Below, in pieces: positions 43,975 to 55,850 of a DNA stretch of 60,000 nt. The stretch comes from Symsagittifera roscoffensis. Lineage: Eukaryota; Xenacoelomorpha; Acoela; Convolutidae. A model generated the notes under the pieces. The model worked only from the letters and a program-made list of their open reading frames with translations. It did not search any database and was not told where the DNA came from. A program made the translations under genes and the position numbers. The stretch lies in contig NC_087063.1 of assembly GCF_963678635.1 (NCBI RefSeq), positions 23,754,701 to 23,814,700 of the forward strand. Direction: 5' to 3'. How positions within the stretch are numbered: position 1 is the stretch's first letter; each line of letters starts with the position of its first letter.

Positions 43975-45478
43975 TGTAACAGGAGTACACGTTTTGTGGT
44001 GATGGTTTCGCGATCTTGCCAAGTTTTCTAGGTATTTCATTAAGTTTTTCTGACTGAGTTTCTAAGAAAGTTTCCCATTCATTCTCGGATCCTATCACAG
44101 AACCAAAAACTATGACCCCTTTCATCATTTCAATTTCGGTATTTTTGATTGTTTTTTATCGTCTCATCGTTTTTTCATCTTTCAAAATGAGCTGGCATTT
44201 CGATGCTTTTACATGATATCTAAAATTTTTTCCGTGTTTCATAATCTTGTCAAGAACTCTTCGCATGCTTTTCAACTTTCCGACTGCGTTCCCATCGTCT
44301 GCATACCCTTTCTGTGTTAGGCCGTTATCTTTGAATAGTTTTATCAAAAGTAAAGTGGCTAGCATGTATGTTGCCTATGCTAATGGGTCTCCTTGTTTGG
44401 TTCCTTCTCTAGATAGATTAACTTTTTTCATTTACGAAGAGTATGAGATGAGTATAGCGGGCAGTATAGAAGGGTTTTTATTTACAATGTTTCTCAAAGC
44501 CAGATTCCAGTTTAGGGAGTTAAATGCATTTTTGCGTCTATTAGTAATTTTGAATCGGAATCTATTTTCTCGTAATGCTTCCTAAGCGTAAGAATTGCAT
44601 ATTCAATGCCACATTTTCGGCCAAGGCATAGTTGGTAACTCGACCCGAGTACCATAAGTTCGCTTCTTAAGAACTTTGTGATCGTTCTACCTATTATTCT
44701 GCGCATGAGTTCGCTATGCCAATCGGCCTAACTCCTGGGTCTTTATCAAGTGGAATTAATCGACAGGTATTATTTGGTTCAAGAAGCTCATGACTTAGTA
44801 TTTCTGTCGATATTTTCTGTGCAATTTTTGCGAAAGTCTTTGATATTTCAACTGAATACTGACCAAACAGTGTTACTATGCATAACCACTCATTTGCATC
44901 CAGACCTGAGGGTCCGTGAGAACCATGTGTTGTCATGGCAGCCTTCCTATTTTTCTGGGCGTTTGATTGGTCGAATGTGGATGAGTGGAAAGGGATTGTA
45001 TCTTCGAAGCATGATGTTAAATAGTTGCTGTTTGTGTATACCGCGGGAGGTGATTCTCAATGAGGATTCGCTCAACAAATTGATCTTTGACGGTTTTCTC
45101 GAGTGAGAGAACTCCTTTGGCGGTATCAGTTAATTTAGCAAAAGCACTCGATATTTTTCCGGTGCTCATTAATTTATTGAACTGCAACGCTTCAGTTTCT
45201 ACTTTCTTTTTTTCACTCTTTGCCAAGCGCATTTGCAGCGCTTTTCCATTGTTAAAAAAATTGTCCAGTTTGCTCTTGTGCCATTGCTTGAGCCTTCTTG
45301 CTATAGTTTTGGAGTTCGAACCATCACTCCTCGGTTTGGTTTTGCATAGCATGAGGTGAGGGAATATCATTTTTGCGTGCATTGCGTATGCGTTTTCTTG
45401 CGTTCCAATTAACGAGTTGAGGGTTCTATGTAGAGTTTCTATAAAGTTACACCCAACTCTGTTTGTTGCGAGGATCAT
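43975..45478 (-). pseudogene. RT2 copy B, pre-RT and reverse transcriptase
   Basis: Pre-RT region 45478-45017 (RRLKQWHKSKLDNFFNNGK, FNKLMSTGKISSAFAKL, a GVLSL motif). RT: GPSGLDANEW (44905), CRLIPLDKDPGVRPIGI (44750), SYQLCLGRKCGIEYAI (44640), motif A LLIDAKNAFNSLNW (44540, with a frameshift), motif B TKQGDPLA (44390), motif C GYADDGNAVG (44300), then YHVKASKCQLILKDEK and GKIAKPSPQNVYSCYTK (44010). The QGDPLA/YADD combination and the GLDANEW lead-in belong to a reverse transcriptase family common in invertebrate genomes. The sequence ends in mid-domain at about 43972, where PLE copy B starts. Several frame breaks: a pseudogene. Confidence 0.8.
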
Positions 45479-45694
45479 GAAGACTGGTTTTCAGTGCACT
45501 CTTTGTCTGTAGATTGTTCTTATTTTATCTCTTAGTTCAGGTAAGGGATTTGACCAGGGGTCGGGTCTGGCTGCTACAGTTTCTTGGTTGTTGTTTGCAA
45601 TGGCAGGGTTTTGATCGTAGGTCGAAGGACCTTGTTGAGGTTGAGTTGGAGGGGCTTGAAAGTCAGTTGTAGTGTTGTTCGTAATAAGGGAGGT

Positions 45695-46400
45695 GCAGGG
45701 AAAGCAGCTGAAATTTCCGTCGTAGTCGCTGGCTCGGTTAAGGCCGCTGCATTTTACATGCGTGTAGGCTACGCATGTTGTGAACCAAATTCCACGGTGG
45801 TTGTTGCATATGATACAATGTGTTTGATCGGATATTATTTGAGGAGAAACGATATTGTCAGATTATCAAGAAAATTTATAAACAGTATAAGCAACAAAAA
45901 TTGTAAAGAGTTCATTACCAAAAAAAGAGAAGTGGATGCCGTCTCGACAGAGTTAGATTTAAGTTAAGAGAGGGCGAAACAATGAGTTTGCGTGGACGAA
46001 AAATTTTATTAATTAAGTTAAACAGCGCCTTGTTATGAATGTAGAGTTTGCGATTAACATCCTTGTTATTGGAGCTTTGGACTGTTTTGGGGATAATTAG
46101 GGTTTTGGGCTAGAGTTTGGTTGTAATTAAATTGAATAAGTTCTTGCACTTTTGCTCAACTTCTCGTGGATGCAGCATATTAATATTAAATCCGGCGATA
46201 ATGGTAACTGTATTAAGGCGCATTGGCCTGTATTGTAATACTATTTTATACAAATCTTTGAGTGTGGCGCCGCTGTAAGAGTGAAATGTAGATTTTACTA
46301 GAGCTGGTTTGATAAATTTTGTCCTTAATGTGCCAATTACAAGCTTCTGTGACAAATCAGGGATGCGCCTTGCCTGGAATTGGGGCATTCACCTGAAACA
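45695..46400 (-). pseudogene. RT2 copy B, N-terminal SGNH-like and PHD-like domains
   Basis: The - strand from 46388 reads KLVIGTLRTKFIKPALVKS, SYSGATLKDLYKI, VTIIAGFN, then in the next frames IPKTVQSSNNKDVNRKLYI, IVSPSLNLNL and DGIH followed by SFFGNELF (about 45900). This follows the block order of SGNH/GDSL hydrolases found in some retroelement ORFs (I: GDS, here decayed to GTL; III: GxN; V: DGIH). A PHD-like cluster follows at 45695-45817 (HCIIC, THVKCSGL, SCFPC), with the fourth ligand Cys replaced by Tyr. It lies directly upstream of the RT2 pre-RT region, with the same orientation and spacing expected for one element. Confidence 0.6.
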
Positions 46401-46944
46401 CAGACAGCGAAGGCAACGGAGAAGCTCTTACGTAGAAATTTGGCGGGTTGGTTGGGCAATGAATCAAAGCGTTTATTTTAAATCTGAGTTTTAAAAAAAA
46501 ACGAAAAAGTGATAGGTAGGAACGGTACGACCTGTGGTGTTTTTGAAGGGTAATTCTACCTGCTCACTCCTTCTTGCGTGTAGATATGCCAGGGAAGCTT
46601 CGCTCGCCTACGGCTGGGACGGCGAGATTTGGTAAGATAATCAAAAGAGGAAAGCCTCGCGCGCAAATGATCTATTTAATGAGTTTATCACAACAATAAG
46701 GTTAATTTAGTGATGAATAACACTTATTAATGGATAAAAATTCTGCAATTAATGCTTATTTATGACATCATTGATAAAATGATACAGTTTGCTGATATAT
46801 GAGCATTTTTTTAACGCTGGTATTTCCGTATCCAGCTTGTGCACTTACCATGACTAAACGGAAGGGCCTCTTTGGTAATTTAATTTTTTGAACTACTACT
46901 AAAAGACTTAAATTACCCAGATGTGAATACACATTGAAGCAAAG

Positions 46945-48524
46945 CTACGAACCGCAATTTACACATTTACATTTAAAGAAAAAAGCCCACGAGTTTGCAG
47001 GATTATAATCAGCGCGAAGTTTTAATAATAGTAAATCACGGACGCCTCGAAAAACTGTGTTCGTGTCTTGTGTAAAGTCCAGAGTTGTGGTGGCTGAAAC
47101 AAAATTTGCTAAATCTGCGACTCGATTCAAATATTTTGACCATGTAGAAAATTTGTGCACTTTCGGAACCACGAACATAATTTTCCGGGGTTACCGAGTG
47201 GAAACTACAGGGTGAATGGCTGATATGAATTCGTCAATATTAAAAAAGTATTTGTTGTGCAGTTATTTTGAGAAAAATTTGAGATCTTGAAGAAATATTT
47301 GAAAGCATTTTGGTAGGAGATTCAGGTGATATCAGGGCAGAGACATAGTCTCTGGTGCTTGTGATCCAAAACACTGCTCGCTGTTGGATTTTTTCCATTT
47401 TGCTGAGAGCCATGACAGAAGGATACCAAATAATTGAAACAAAAAGCAGTACAGACCTTACACACGAAATGTACGTGGCAACTTTACAGTGTTTGGTTGA
47501 GTTGAAAGGAATGTTGTGTTTTAAAGCTTGGAAACTGCGGATGGCATGGCTATATTTCATATTAATGTGTTCGTTCCAAGACATGTCAACGCGGATAATT
47601 AACCCAAAGTCTTTAGTGAACTGAACCTCGTGGATACATACAGAATTCATTAACAAATTGCAGGTATTAGAGCAAATAACCGTTGTTTTCTGCGGGCGAA
47701 AATTTAAACCATTTTCAGCAGCCCACATAAATAATGTATCATTGTCTTGTTGGAGCAAGGTATGATTTTCAATACAAAAAAGTTTCAGTTCGTCTGCAAA
47801 TAAAAATGGTGCTGAGTAGCTTACAGATTCTAGAAGATCAATCGTTTATAAAAATAAGAAATAAATGACGACCAAAAATACTTCCTTGCGGGCACCACTG
47901 AGTACATTCCGCGACGACGATAACGTACGTTCCAGTTTCTTACGTTGAGTACGGTTCGATAAATATGAGGAAATCACTTGAATAATATCACGATCAAACC
48001 CGAATTGATGAAGCCTAAACAGTAAACGTCTGTAAGAAATAATGTCAAAGGCTTTCTCAATAACAAAATACACTGCGCAAAAGTCAATATTTTTGTCGTT
48101 ACACTTGTCGTTTCACTTAAACGATATCAGACTTTTTCATAAATAATATTAAAAATGATTTGTTCTAAGGCCAGAGAGGTACCAGGAACGATACTAATTC
48201 CGCAATAATTTTAATTTTTGAACGACGGCTGGACTTATTTATGTGAACATTATAGGCTTCTTTCCAGTAAGAGGGCATATGAGACTTGAAAAAAATTTGG
48301 AAAAATGATAAAAGCCAGTAAAAATTCACCCAGACATTACACAAGGACAGAGCATAGAAAAAGCACCTATAGGCGTCAGTTACCTTAACTCTACTCATTT
48401 TTAACCGTCTAGACCTAGCCATTTTGTTTTCTGGTCTGTTTAGGGCTGAGTAAAAAGTTACCATTTTCAGGTCATCAGTCAAACAACTTTTGATCAGCTT
48501 TCGTTTACATGCGTAAATATTCAC
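46945..48524 (-). pseudogene. RT3: CR1/Jockey-like LINE reverse transcriptase (5'-truncated, decayed)
   Basis: From 5' on the - strand: SHMPSYWKEAYNVHINKS (about 48270), NYCGISIVPGTS (about 48200), IEKAFDIISYRRLLFRLH (48060, decayed motif A), SSYLSNRTQRKKLERTL (47960), then after a gap missing the catalytic YADD, LFMWAAENGLNFRPQKT (47720), FTKDFGLIIRVDMSWNEHI (47620), KMEKIQQRAVFWI (47380) and a C-terminal YNPANSWAFFFKCKC (46990). This is the usual order of a CR1/Jockey-group RT and its C-terminus. No endonuclease domain is seen upstream, so the copy is 5'-truncated. Frameshifts at about 48160 and 47850. A 3' tail (46805-46880) recurs on the + strand at 39239-39310. Confidence 0.75.
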
Positions 48525-48529
48525 ATATC

Positions 48530-49690
48530 TGTGTCTTAGATCCCCAGACTACATGATCACTATTACAAACAGACTCAAAATCCATTATTTACTATGTTTC
48601 TAGTGACAGTTATATACTAAATCCATTGGAGATTGATTGACTTTTTCCTTTTTCCTAACTACTCATGCTCTGAATTAATGTAAAACCGGAGTTAAATAAA
48701 CTTTTCAGGGTATCACAGTAGTTTAAAATTTACGCTTTATATTCTCACAGTTAAGCTACAGTCCCTGGGCACCAGGCCTCCAATTCCACCTTCCCTCAGA
48801 GATAACGTCGCTATCTCTCAAATCTCGTGGTACGTGAGGGTACGGATCCATTCCGAATGTCCACTAGACCTTCCTTTCTTATGATCCACTTCAGCAAAGC
48901 ATCTTATCGTGTCTGGTCGTCACAATAAGAGGCTTCATTTTCTCTTATTTTCCTACGACTGCTTTTTGTCTCGTCAATTCGGTTGTGTGTTCTTTGTTCT
49001 CCATTTTGGTCAGATTGGCCGATCTTACATGAGAAATAGTCCAGTTTCGATCGAAAATTTGAAGAAAAAAAATTCTGGAATATTTCGACCCTCCTTTTTG
49101 TAACGATTTCACTGTTAACGTCTTTAACGTCCATTTTTGTTTGAGTCGGAGGGCTCGACAGTGCCACTCCGAGGGAATGGCACATACTCCCCAGACAGAC
49201 CTCTCAATGTCCACATTGAACGCATAACTCCGAGCTATCTTTAATTGGTGATCTAGTGTTCTATAATAAAATTACAAATGGCATCAGAAATTAAATTTTA
49301 TCCACGCGTAACCTCAACTCACTGCGTGTTATAAATGGCATTGTACTACATTTCACTTCGTTCAAACTTTTCACAAAGTTCGCTCTTGCTGGTTTAAAAA
49401 GATTTGGGACGTAGCACGGCCACGCACTCGTTAAAATTAACTTAGTGTCACTCACAAAGTATAACCGTTCACTTAGGCTGTTGCCCTCATTATTAAAACT
49501 TTAAAAATCTGTAGTTAGGAAAAGTAATGAGGTACTTGAAAGCACAAATTGTTTTTCAAATGCTGCTGCTGTTGTTGATGCATTCCCTTGCCGTTTTTTC
49601 TGCTATGGAAGAAATGGTGATAGAATAAAAAAAATTTGAAAATTAGTTTGACTTCCCAAAGTCGGCCCGGTTTGGAAGCATCCAACCTCA
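48530..49690. other. Spacer, no supported gene
   Basis: Overlapping ORFs on both strands at 48904-49214 look like chance frames in a less AT-rich patch. A small inverted repeat (AGAGATA with TATCTCT) lies at 48798-48818. A - strand stretch with a TATA-like box and a T-rich 3' part at 48660-48760 could be part of an LTR, but no paired copy is visible. Confidence 0.35.
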
Positions 49691-49692
49691 AA

Positions 49693-52472
49693 ATCGTTTA
49701 ACAATTTTTTCCCATTACCTTCAATATTTAACATGTACTCGCTACTGTCGTTTAATCGCTCATCCTCGTAGCATACAGCAAAAGTTTCTATAAAAAAATA
49801 ATTGGTATCACATGACGGTTTCATTACTAGATACTTGGACGGAAAGTTGACTTACTCTTAGACACACAAACAATAGAGTGGTAGAGACTTATAATCAACT
49901 GAAACAAAAATAAGAATGATTTCACACTGTCTTGGACCTCAAAAAAGGAGACTGTTTTGGAAAATAAATACAAGTGTCTTCATCTGTGAGCCACGCTGTT
50001 TTGAAGGAGCGACAAAACAAGTCCCCATACGCTACAAGACTTTTATACGGAGCGAAGGCGGCATATATCGAGAACGGAAAGAAAACTTTCTGTAAAACCA
50101 TGTAGTCGGCTGCTGGCGGCAAAATATCTCCTCTTTCTTCTGTCTTGTACAATAAGCTGTCTTATTTCTCGTTTTTGGATCGAAAAACTTGTGCACTATT
50201 TTTAAAAATTTTCCAAATCCCAGTTGACGCTCTTTGATTTAACATGCGAAGCAACAGACCCTTACGTTTCTTTTGATGGCAATGGAACCTGTATTAAAAA
50301 ATGCAGATGATTGAAGGCAGTTTGGTTGCGATCCAAGTATTCTGGAACACTTGAGATTCAAAGATATTTCCCATTGAAGCGATTGCTCATCTGATCATCG
50401 CAATCATCTGTAAAACAATGAGACTGATTGCCGTCATTGTCCTCTGAAAATCCACATTGGTTGCTGTTTCGTGTTGCAACGAGCTCGATTTTCCAATTAG
50501 CAAGCAGTTTGAGAGTGAGAAAAAGTTGTATTTGATAACCAAACAAAATAAGCATGTTACAGATTGAACAAAAAAAAAGAAGTGAACACTATGAATGGAA
50601 AAATCAAACATGATGTATCAAAAGAATTAATATCTTTTATTTCATCGTCTGACCCATTATTATTGTGTAACGAAGACGGCTATCTTTTTTGATGGCACCT
50701 ACAATACTTGTTTTTCCGCTGCTTTTGACGATAGGAGGAAGTCGAGCTTTTTGGGGTGTTTCATCGCGGGGAGAAAATCTCTGAAAAATTTTTTGTTCGT
50801 GTTGTTGTTGTTGTTGCTGTTGATGATGTGGTTCACAGGAGGCAAATGAAACATTACGACAGCGAAGGGTATGCTAAAGTGTTTGCTGAAAAGGGTTGCT
50901 GCTTGTTGTTGCTTGAACTTCCACAACATCGACTTACTCTTAGACACACAAACAATAGAGTGGTAGAGACTTATAATCAACTGAAACAAAAATAAGAATG
51001 ATTTCACACTGTCTTGGACCTCAAAAAAGGAGACTGTTTTGGAAAATAAATACAAGTGTCTTCATCTGTGAGCCACGCTGTTTTGAAGGAGCGACAAAAC
51101 AAGTCCCCATACGCTACAAGACTTTTATACGGAGCGAAGGCGGCATATATCGAGAACGGAAAGAAAACTTTCTGTAAAACCATGTAGTCGGCTGCTGGTA
51201 TTGAATCGTTTATTGAACCAAGACACAAAAAATCGTTTAACAATTTTTTCCCATTACCTTCAATATTTAACATGTACTCGCTACTGTCGTTTAATCGCTC
51301 ATCCTCGTCGCATACAGCAAAAGTTTCTATAAAAAAATAATTGGTATCACATGACGGTTTCATTACTAGATACTTGGACGGAAAGTTGACTTACTCTTAG
51401 ACACACAAACAATAGAGTGGTAGAGACTTATAATCAACTGAAACAAAAATAAGAATGATTTCACACTGTCTTGGACCTCAAAAAAGGAGACTGTTTTGGA
51501 AAATAAATACAAGTGTCTTCATCTGTGAGCCACGCTGTTTTGAAGGAGCGACAAAACAAGTCCCCATACGCTACAAGACTTTTATACGGAGCGAAGGCGG
51601 CATATATCGAGAACGGAAAGAAAACTTTCTGTAAAACCATGTAGTCGGCTGCTGGCGGCAAAATATCTCCTCTTTCTTCTGTCTTGTACAATAAGCTGTC
51701 TTATTTCTCGTTTTTGGATCGAAAAACTTGTGCACTATTTTTAAAAATTTTCCAAATCCCAGTTGACGCTCTTTGATTTAACATGCGAAGCAACAGACCC
51801 TTACGTTTCTTTTGATGGCAATGGAACCTGTATTAAAAAATGCAGATGATTGAAGGCAGTTTGGTTGCGATCCAAGTATTCTGGAACACTTGAGATTCAA
51901 AGATATTTCCCATTGAAGCGATTGCTCATCTGATCATCGCAATCATCTGTAAAACAATGAGACTGATTGCCGTCATTGTCCTCTGAAAATCCACATTGGT
52001 TGCTGTTTCGTGTTGCAACGAGCTCGATTTTCCAATTAGCAAGCAGTTTGAGAGTGAGAAAAAGTTGTATTTGATAACCAAACAAAATAAGCATGTTACA
52101 GATTGAACAAAAAAAAAAGAAGTGAACACTATGAATGGAAAAATCAAACATGATGTATCAAAAGAATTAATATCTTTTATTTCATCGTCTGACCCATTAT
52201 TATTGTGTAACGAAGACGGCTATCTTTTTTGATGGCACCTACAATACTTGTTTTTCCGCTGCTTTTGACGATAGGAGGAAGTCGAGCTTTTTGGGGTGTT
52301 TCATCGCGGGGAGAAAATCTCTGAAAAATTTTTTGTTCGTGTTGTTGTTGTTGTTGCTGTTGATGATGTGGTTCACAGGAGGCAAATGAAACATTACGAC
52401 AGCGAAGGGTATGCTAAAGTGTTTGCTGAAAAGGGTTGCTGCTTGTTGTTGCTTGAACTTCCACAACATCGT
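49693..52472. repeat. Three-part recent tandem duplication of an unknown sequence
   Basis: 49852-50932 is followed by a partial copy (50932-51196) and then by a full copy including its left flank (51231-52472, matching 49693-50932). Copies differ by only a base or two (for example CTCGTAG against CTCGTCG) and one A in a homopolymer. The - strand of each copy carries exon-like pieces: a 67-base segment after TTTTTTTATAG (ETFAVCDEDERLNDSSEYM), a segment with VFFPFSIYAAFAPYKSLVAY, and a 43-base piece ending AAGA|GTAAGTC. These could be exons of an unidentified host or Polinton gene; I cannot assemble a convincing transcript. A (GTT)n tract gives the Asn run at 50800-50820 and 52340-52360. Confidence 0.85.
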
Positions 52473-53129
52473 CATCAACAACACTGACGACTGCTGTTTG
52501 AGCAGATTTTGTTCGGAAGATCTGCTTCCAACGAACATGAACTCAGTCGACAATAGAGCATCAAAGTACTTTTTACTCCATCAGGAGTAAGATTTTTATA
52601 AAAATCATAACTTTTTCAAACCAATGAAATTCATCTTGTTGGTATGCGATCTCGCGAAAAAGTTAGTTCAACTGAAGAATAGCTTCTTCAAAGCAAAACC
52701 ACATAAGTTCATAATAATACAGTTTTTTTTTTATATTTGATGCAAGGCTGTTGAGCAAATGGAACGCATTCATGACACTTTTATGCACAAGCTTCCAAAA
52801 AAGACATTGTGAAAACAAAAATATAACGTAAGCAAAATCCTAAAGGAATAGATCTCCCCTGTTCCAGACAAAATACACATTTTTTGCTTGTTTTTTGTTG
52901 CTTTATCGCAAAATTGGTTTTCTAACCTGCCTGTACAAACAGAACGCTGAATGGACGCAAATGGAGATCTCAGCTCCTGTACTTCTTGTTTCACCAAGAC
53001 ACAAAATTTTTCGCAATCAATTCTTTTCTCTACTGCTCAAACTAGAGTTGACCCTTTGATTTTTTTAAAATTGTAATCACTTATGTTTTGCGTAGTGAAG
53101 CCACTTAAACAATAAAAATTAGGTCCCTT

Positions 53130-55850
53130 CTACAGAATTTTAGCATCTCAATGTTTTCCGGAATTTCGTCTTTCATGCCCCGCAAAATTTTTTCCTAAAG
53201 GGATATCTCTGTTCTGCGTCCTTTTCGGCGACTATTTTTCATCAATGCACATAATGCTGTCTGTATCAAAAAACAATATAGCGGTCGTCTTTTTCACTCA
53301 CTGCATGTACCCGTAGAGTACAGTGCGTGCTTGAGCCGTTGTAAATCTAGCCAGCACAACATTAGATTTTCGGGCAGAATCAGCAGCATCGTCAATAACC
53401 TTTTCTTGCAGATACATCAAGTTATTTCCCAGAAGGGTTGCATCTAACACTCCCGTGGTATTCGAAGTGAAATATTCAATGACATCAGTGTAGTTTTCGC
53501 TGTATCTAATTTTTGGCAAGTTTTCTCGCATTCCAAGTTATCTGCTAAAGGAAATCAAAAAAATTTTTTCGAAAAAAACGGAGATCTTAATTCTAATTAA
53601 ATTAGTGAGGAACCAACTTGATGACTTCATTGAGCTCAAAACGCTGCAAAAAGCCTTATTTATCAAGAATAAATTTCTTTGACGGGCAATCACAAGTTTT
53701 TGGCTGTCCACTTGCTTCCTTTTTAATCTTCAAAAAAGAGTTAATGTATCCTTTGAAGAGGTGGCTGCTTCCTTTTTGAAGGTTCCTTGTCCACACCTCT
53801 ACGAGGTCTAAAACTCGTTAACCGTTTAATAACGCTAATTTGATTTCAACAGTAACAAAAATCCCCCAAAATGCTCTGTCGAGGTGGTTGTTTCCAGGTC
53901 TGCATTCATGTTGCAATAAATTCTCACAAAGTGTGTTTTACTTTTTGTCGGCTGCAGATTCTTCGACGCAGCTTCTACAAAAACGGAAAAAAAGCTTTAA
54001 GTTATACTTGAAAGGGAGGACAGGTATCATTAAATTTTGCGGCGGCAAGACAAAACATTTAATGAGTCCAAATCAATTGTTTTTAGGATTCTGTCGTCGT
54101 CTAAACTTTTCGGTTGACAGTGAATAGAGCCAGAAATTTCATCATAACTTTTCGATTGAACGTAATCAGATTATGTTCAACTTCAGTCGTCGTCGTCGTC
54201 GTCGTCAATTTCCTTTCTGCAACCTCAGCGAAAACAGGTGCAATTAAAACCTCTAATTGATGACCAATGGGGTAGGGGCAGTTTGCGTTAACGTAGGTAT
54301 AGAGCGATCAAATTTCAACCTAACTAAAGCGTTAATTTTCATCTTGTTTTGTTCGATGAAGGTAAAACTTTCTGTCCCATAGCCCACAAAGGAGTCTCGT
54401 GCCTTTAATGGTGTGTAATAGGCGCTTTTATAAACAATCGATTTCAGCATTTCAGAAGAGAAAAGCGCTGTGTTGTTGTAGTGTTTATTATGTAAATCTG
54501 TTGCTAAGGAACGATAGTCACGCTCCTAAATGAGCTCACATGCCTAAGCGACAAACTCGTATCCGTCTTTTGTTTTTTACATGTTTTTATCATTGAACTG
54601 TTTCTGTAGAAAAATTGGACGGCTTTTATTAGAAGTTAGCCACAATTCTTCCATGTGATCCCGAGATTTTTTTTTTGAAACTTTTACGTTTTGGAAACTT
54701 TTGGACATCCGTGATAAAAGCAAGCAAAAAAACTCATCGATAGTTGCAAGTTGCGGAGTCTTTTTTGCGGAGACGACCAAGAGCTGACTAGAGGAGAAGT
54801 CTTCAAGATCATCAATTGTTAACATCAACCCGTCAACTTTACATAACCAATTTGTTGCTCTCAGATTTTTTGCGTACTGATAATGTTTTTGCCTGATTTG
54901 GAAAAAAAAAACAATTTTGCATTAGTCCATCTCGGTTTTCTCGCTTTCTTGTTTTTCAATCCAGGCCAACCATTGCGAAGCAGGAAAGAGTGTAGCATCC
55001 CGAGATCGATAACATTGATCAGTAAAATACCAATTGCATTCATAGACTTAAAGAGCTGCCTTCAAAAACAATTGCATGCAGATGCAGCAGTACACAATTT
55101 TGAAAAGGTCAATTCCGCTGCAAATGTATTTGATCAAGGTTGGAAAGTGAAATACATCTTGACGTAATAACTCCACGTTAATTGACAGTATTCTATCAAC
55201 TCCTGCAAAAACTTGTACACTTGATTGGACTGCTGATAGTTCTGTCGCTTTTGCTCGTGCCACTTGGAAAGTTCATCAATTTCTTTTTTTGTTTTCCATG
55301 CTTGCTACCCCAAAAAGACTTTTGGGTAGAAATTGCCTGTCTAGAAAAGCGAATTGCTGACTAGTGCTCAGAAAAATAGAATAATAAACTAGGTCGTTTC
55401 GATGGACAGTTTTCGCTTCTATTGAAGATGCAGGGTGATTAAAATGATCACAGTCTTCAGGGTACCAGGAAGGTTGCAGACAGAAATTTTGTCCAAGATG
55501 GCAGTCTTTTGATTTATGGAAGCCATCAATTTTTAATCAAAAGACGCTCTGCAGGTAAGGTACTGAGGAAAATAGCTTTCTTAAATCTCTATCAACCCAA
55601 ATGTTTTTGAAAATTTACGATGGGCTATCGGAATGATTAGAAATAAGTCGATAAAACTCTTCTTTCCGACTTTCATAGATATGAATTTTTTGCCTCTTGA
55701 AACAATGTTTGGAATGCATTGTTGATGTTCATAGAACCATTCAGAAAAAGTTGAAAATCGGATGCGCTTCCAAAGTGTGCATTTAGCAATTCGCACTTAC
55801 TTACATGCTGTAGATCATCAAATTATGTGATACGCAATCATAACCTTTAA
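53130..55850 (-). pseudogene. Polinton/Maverick-type protein-primed DNA polymerase B (decayed)
   Basis: Family B, protein-primed polymerase motifs appear in order on the - strand through several frames. Exonuclease region: FKGYD (about 55840), SFIDLFLIIPIAHRKFSKTF (55650), KWHEQKRQN with LIEYC (55250-55190), LLRQDVFHF. Then WLAWIEKQE, FYHGCPK (about 54710), CVEES (53985), LFKGYINSFLKIKKEASG (53750), a degenerate NSFWGKFG equivalent just before RENLPKIRYSENY (53525), FTTAQARTVLYGYM (53340) and the catalytic FFDTDSIM (53270). The spacing matches a single intronless gene. Many stops and frameshifts, for example a stop between LYGYMQ and the FFDTDS motif, show it is non-functional. A (GTC)n run at 54186-54206 gives an Asp tract. 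No capsid, ATPase or integrase was identified beside it, so an adintovirus or other Polinton-like origin is not excluded. Confidence 0.82.

Noticed and set aside
48904-49214. Overlapping 64-93 residue ORFs on both strands
   Set aside because: Chance frames in a less AT-rich patch; no conserved motif, splice context or neighbour support.
48660-49400. Possible solo LTR (TATA-like box, T-rich end)
   Set aside because: No second copy, TG...CA ends or primer binding site could be shown.
50699-52553. Asn-repeat ORFs in the 50.7-52.5 kb duplication
   Set aside because: The Asn run comes from a (GTT)n microsatellite; the frames have no recognisable domain and are copied with the DNA duplication.
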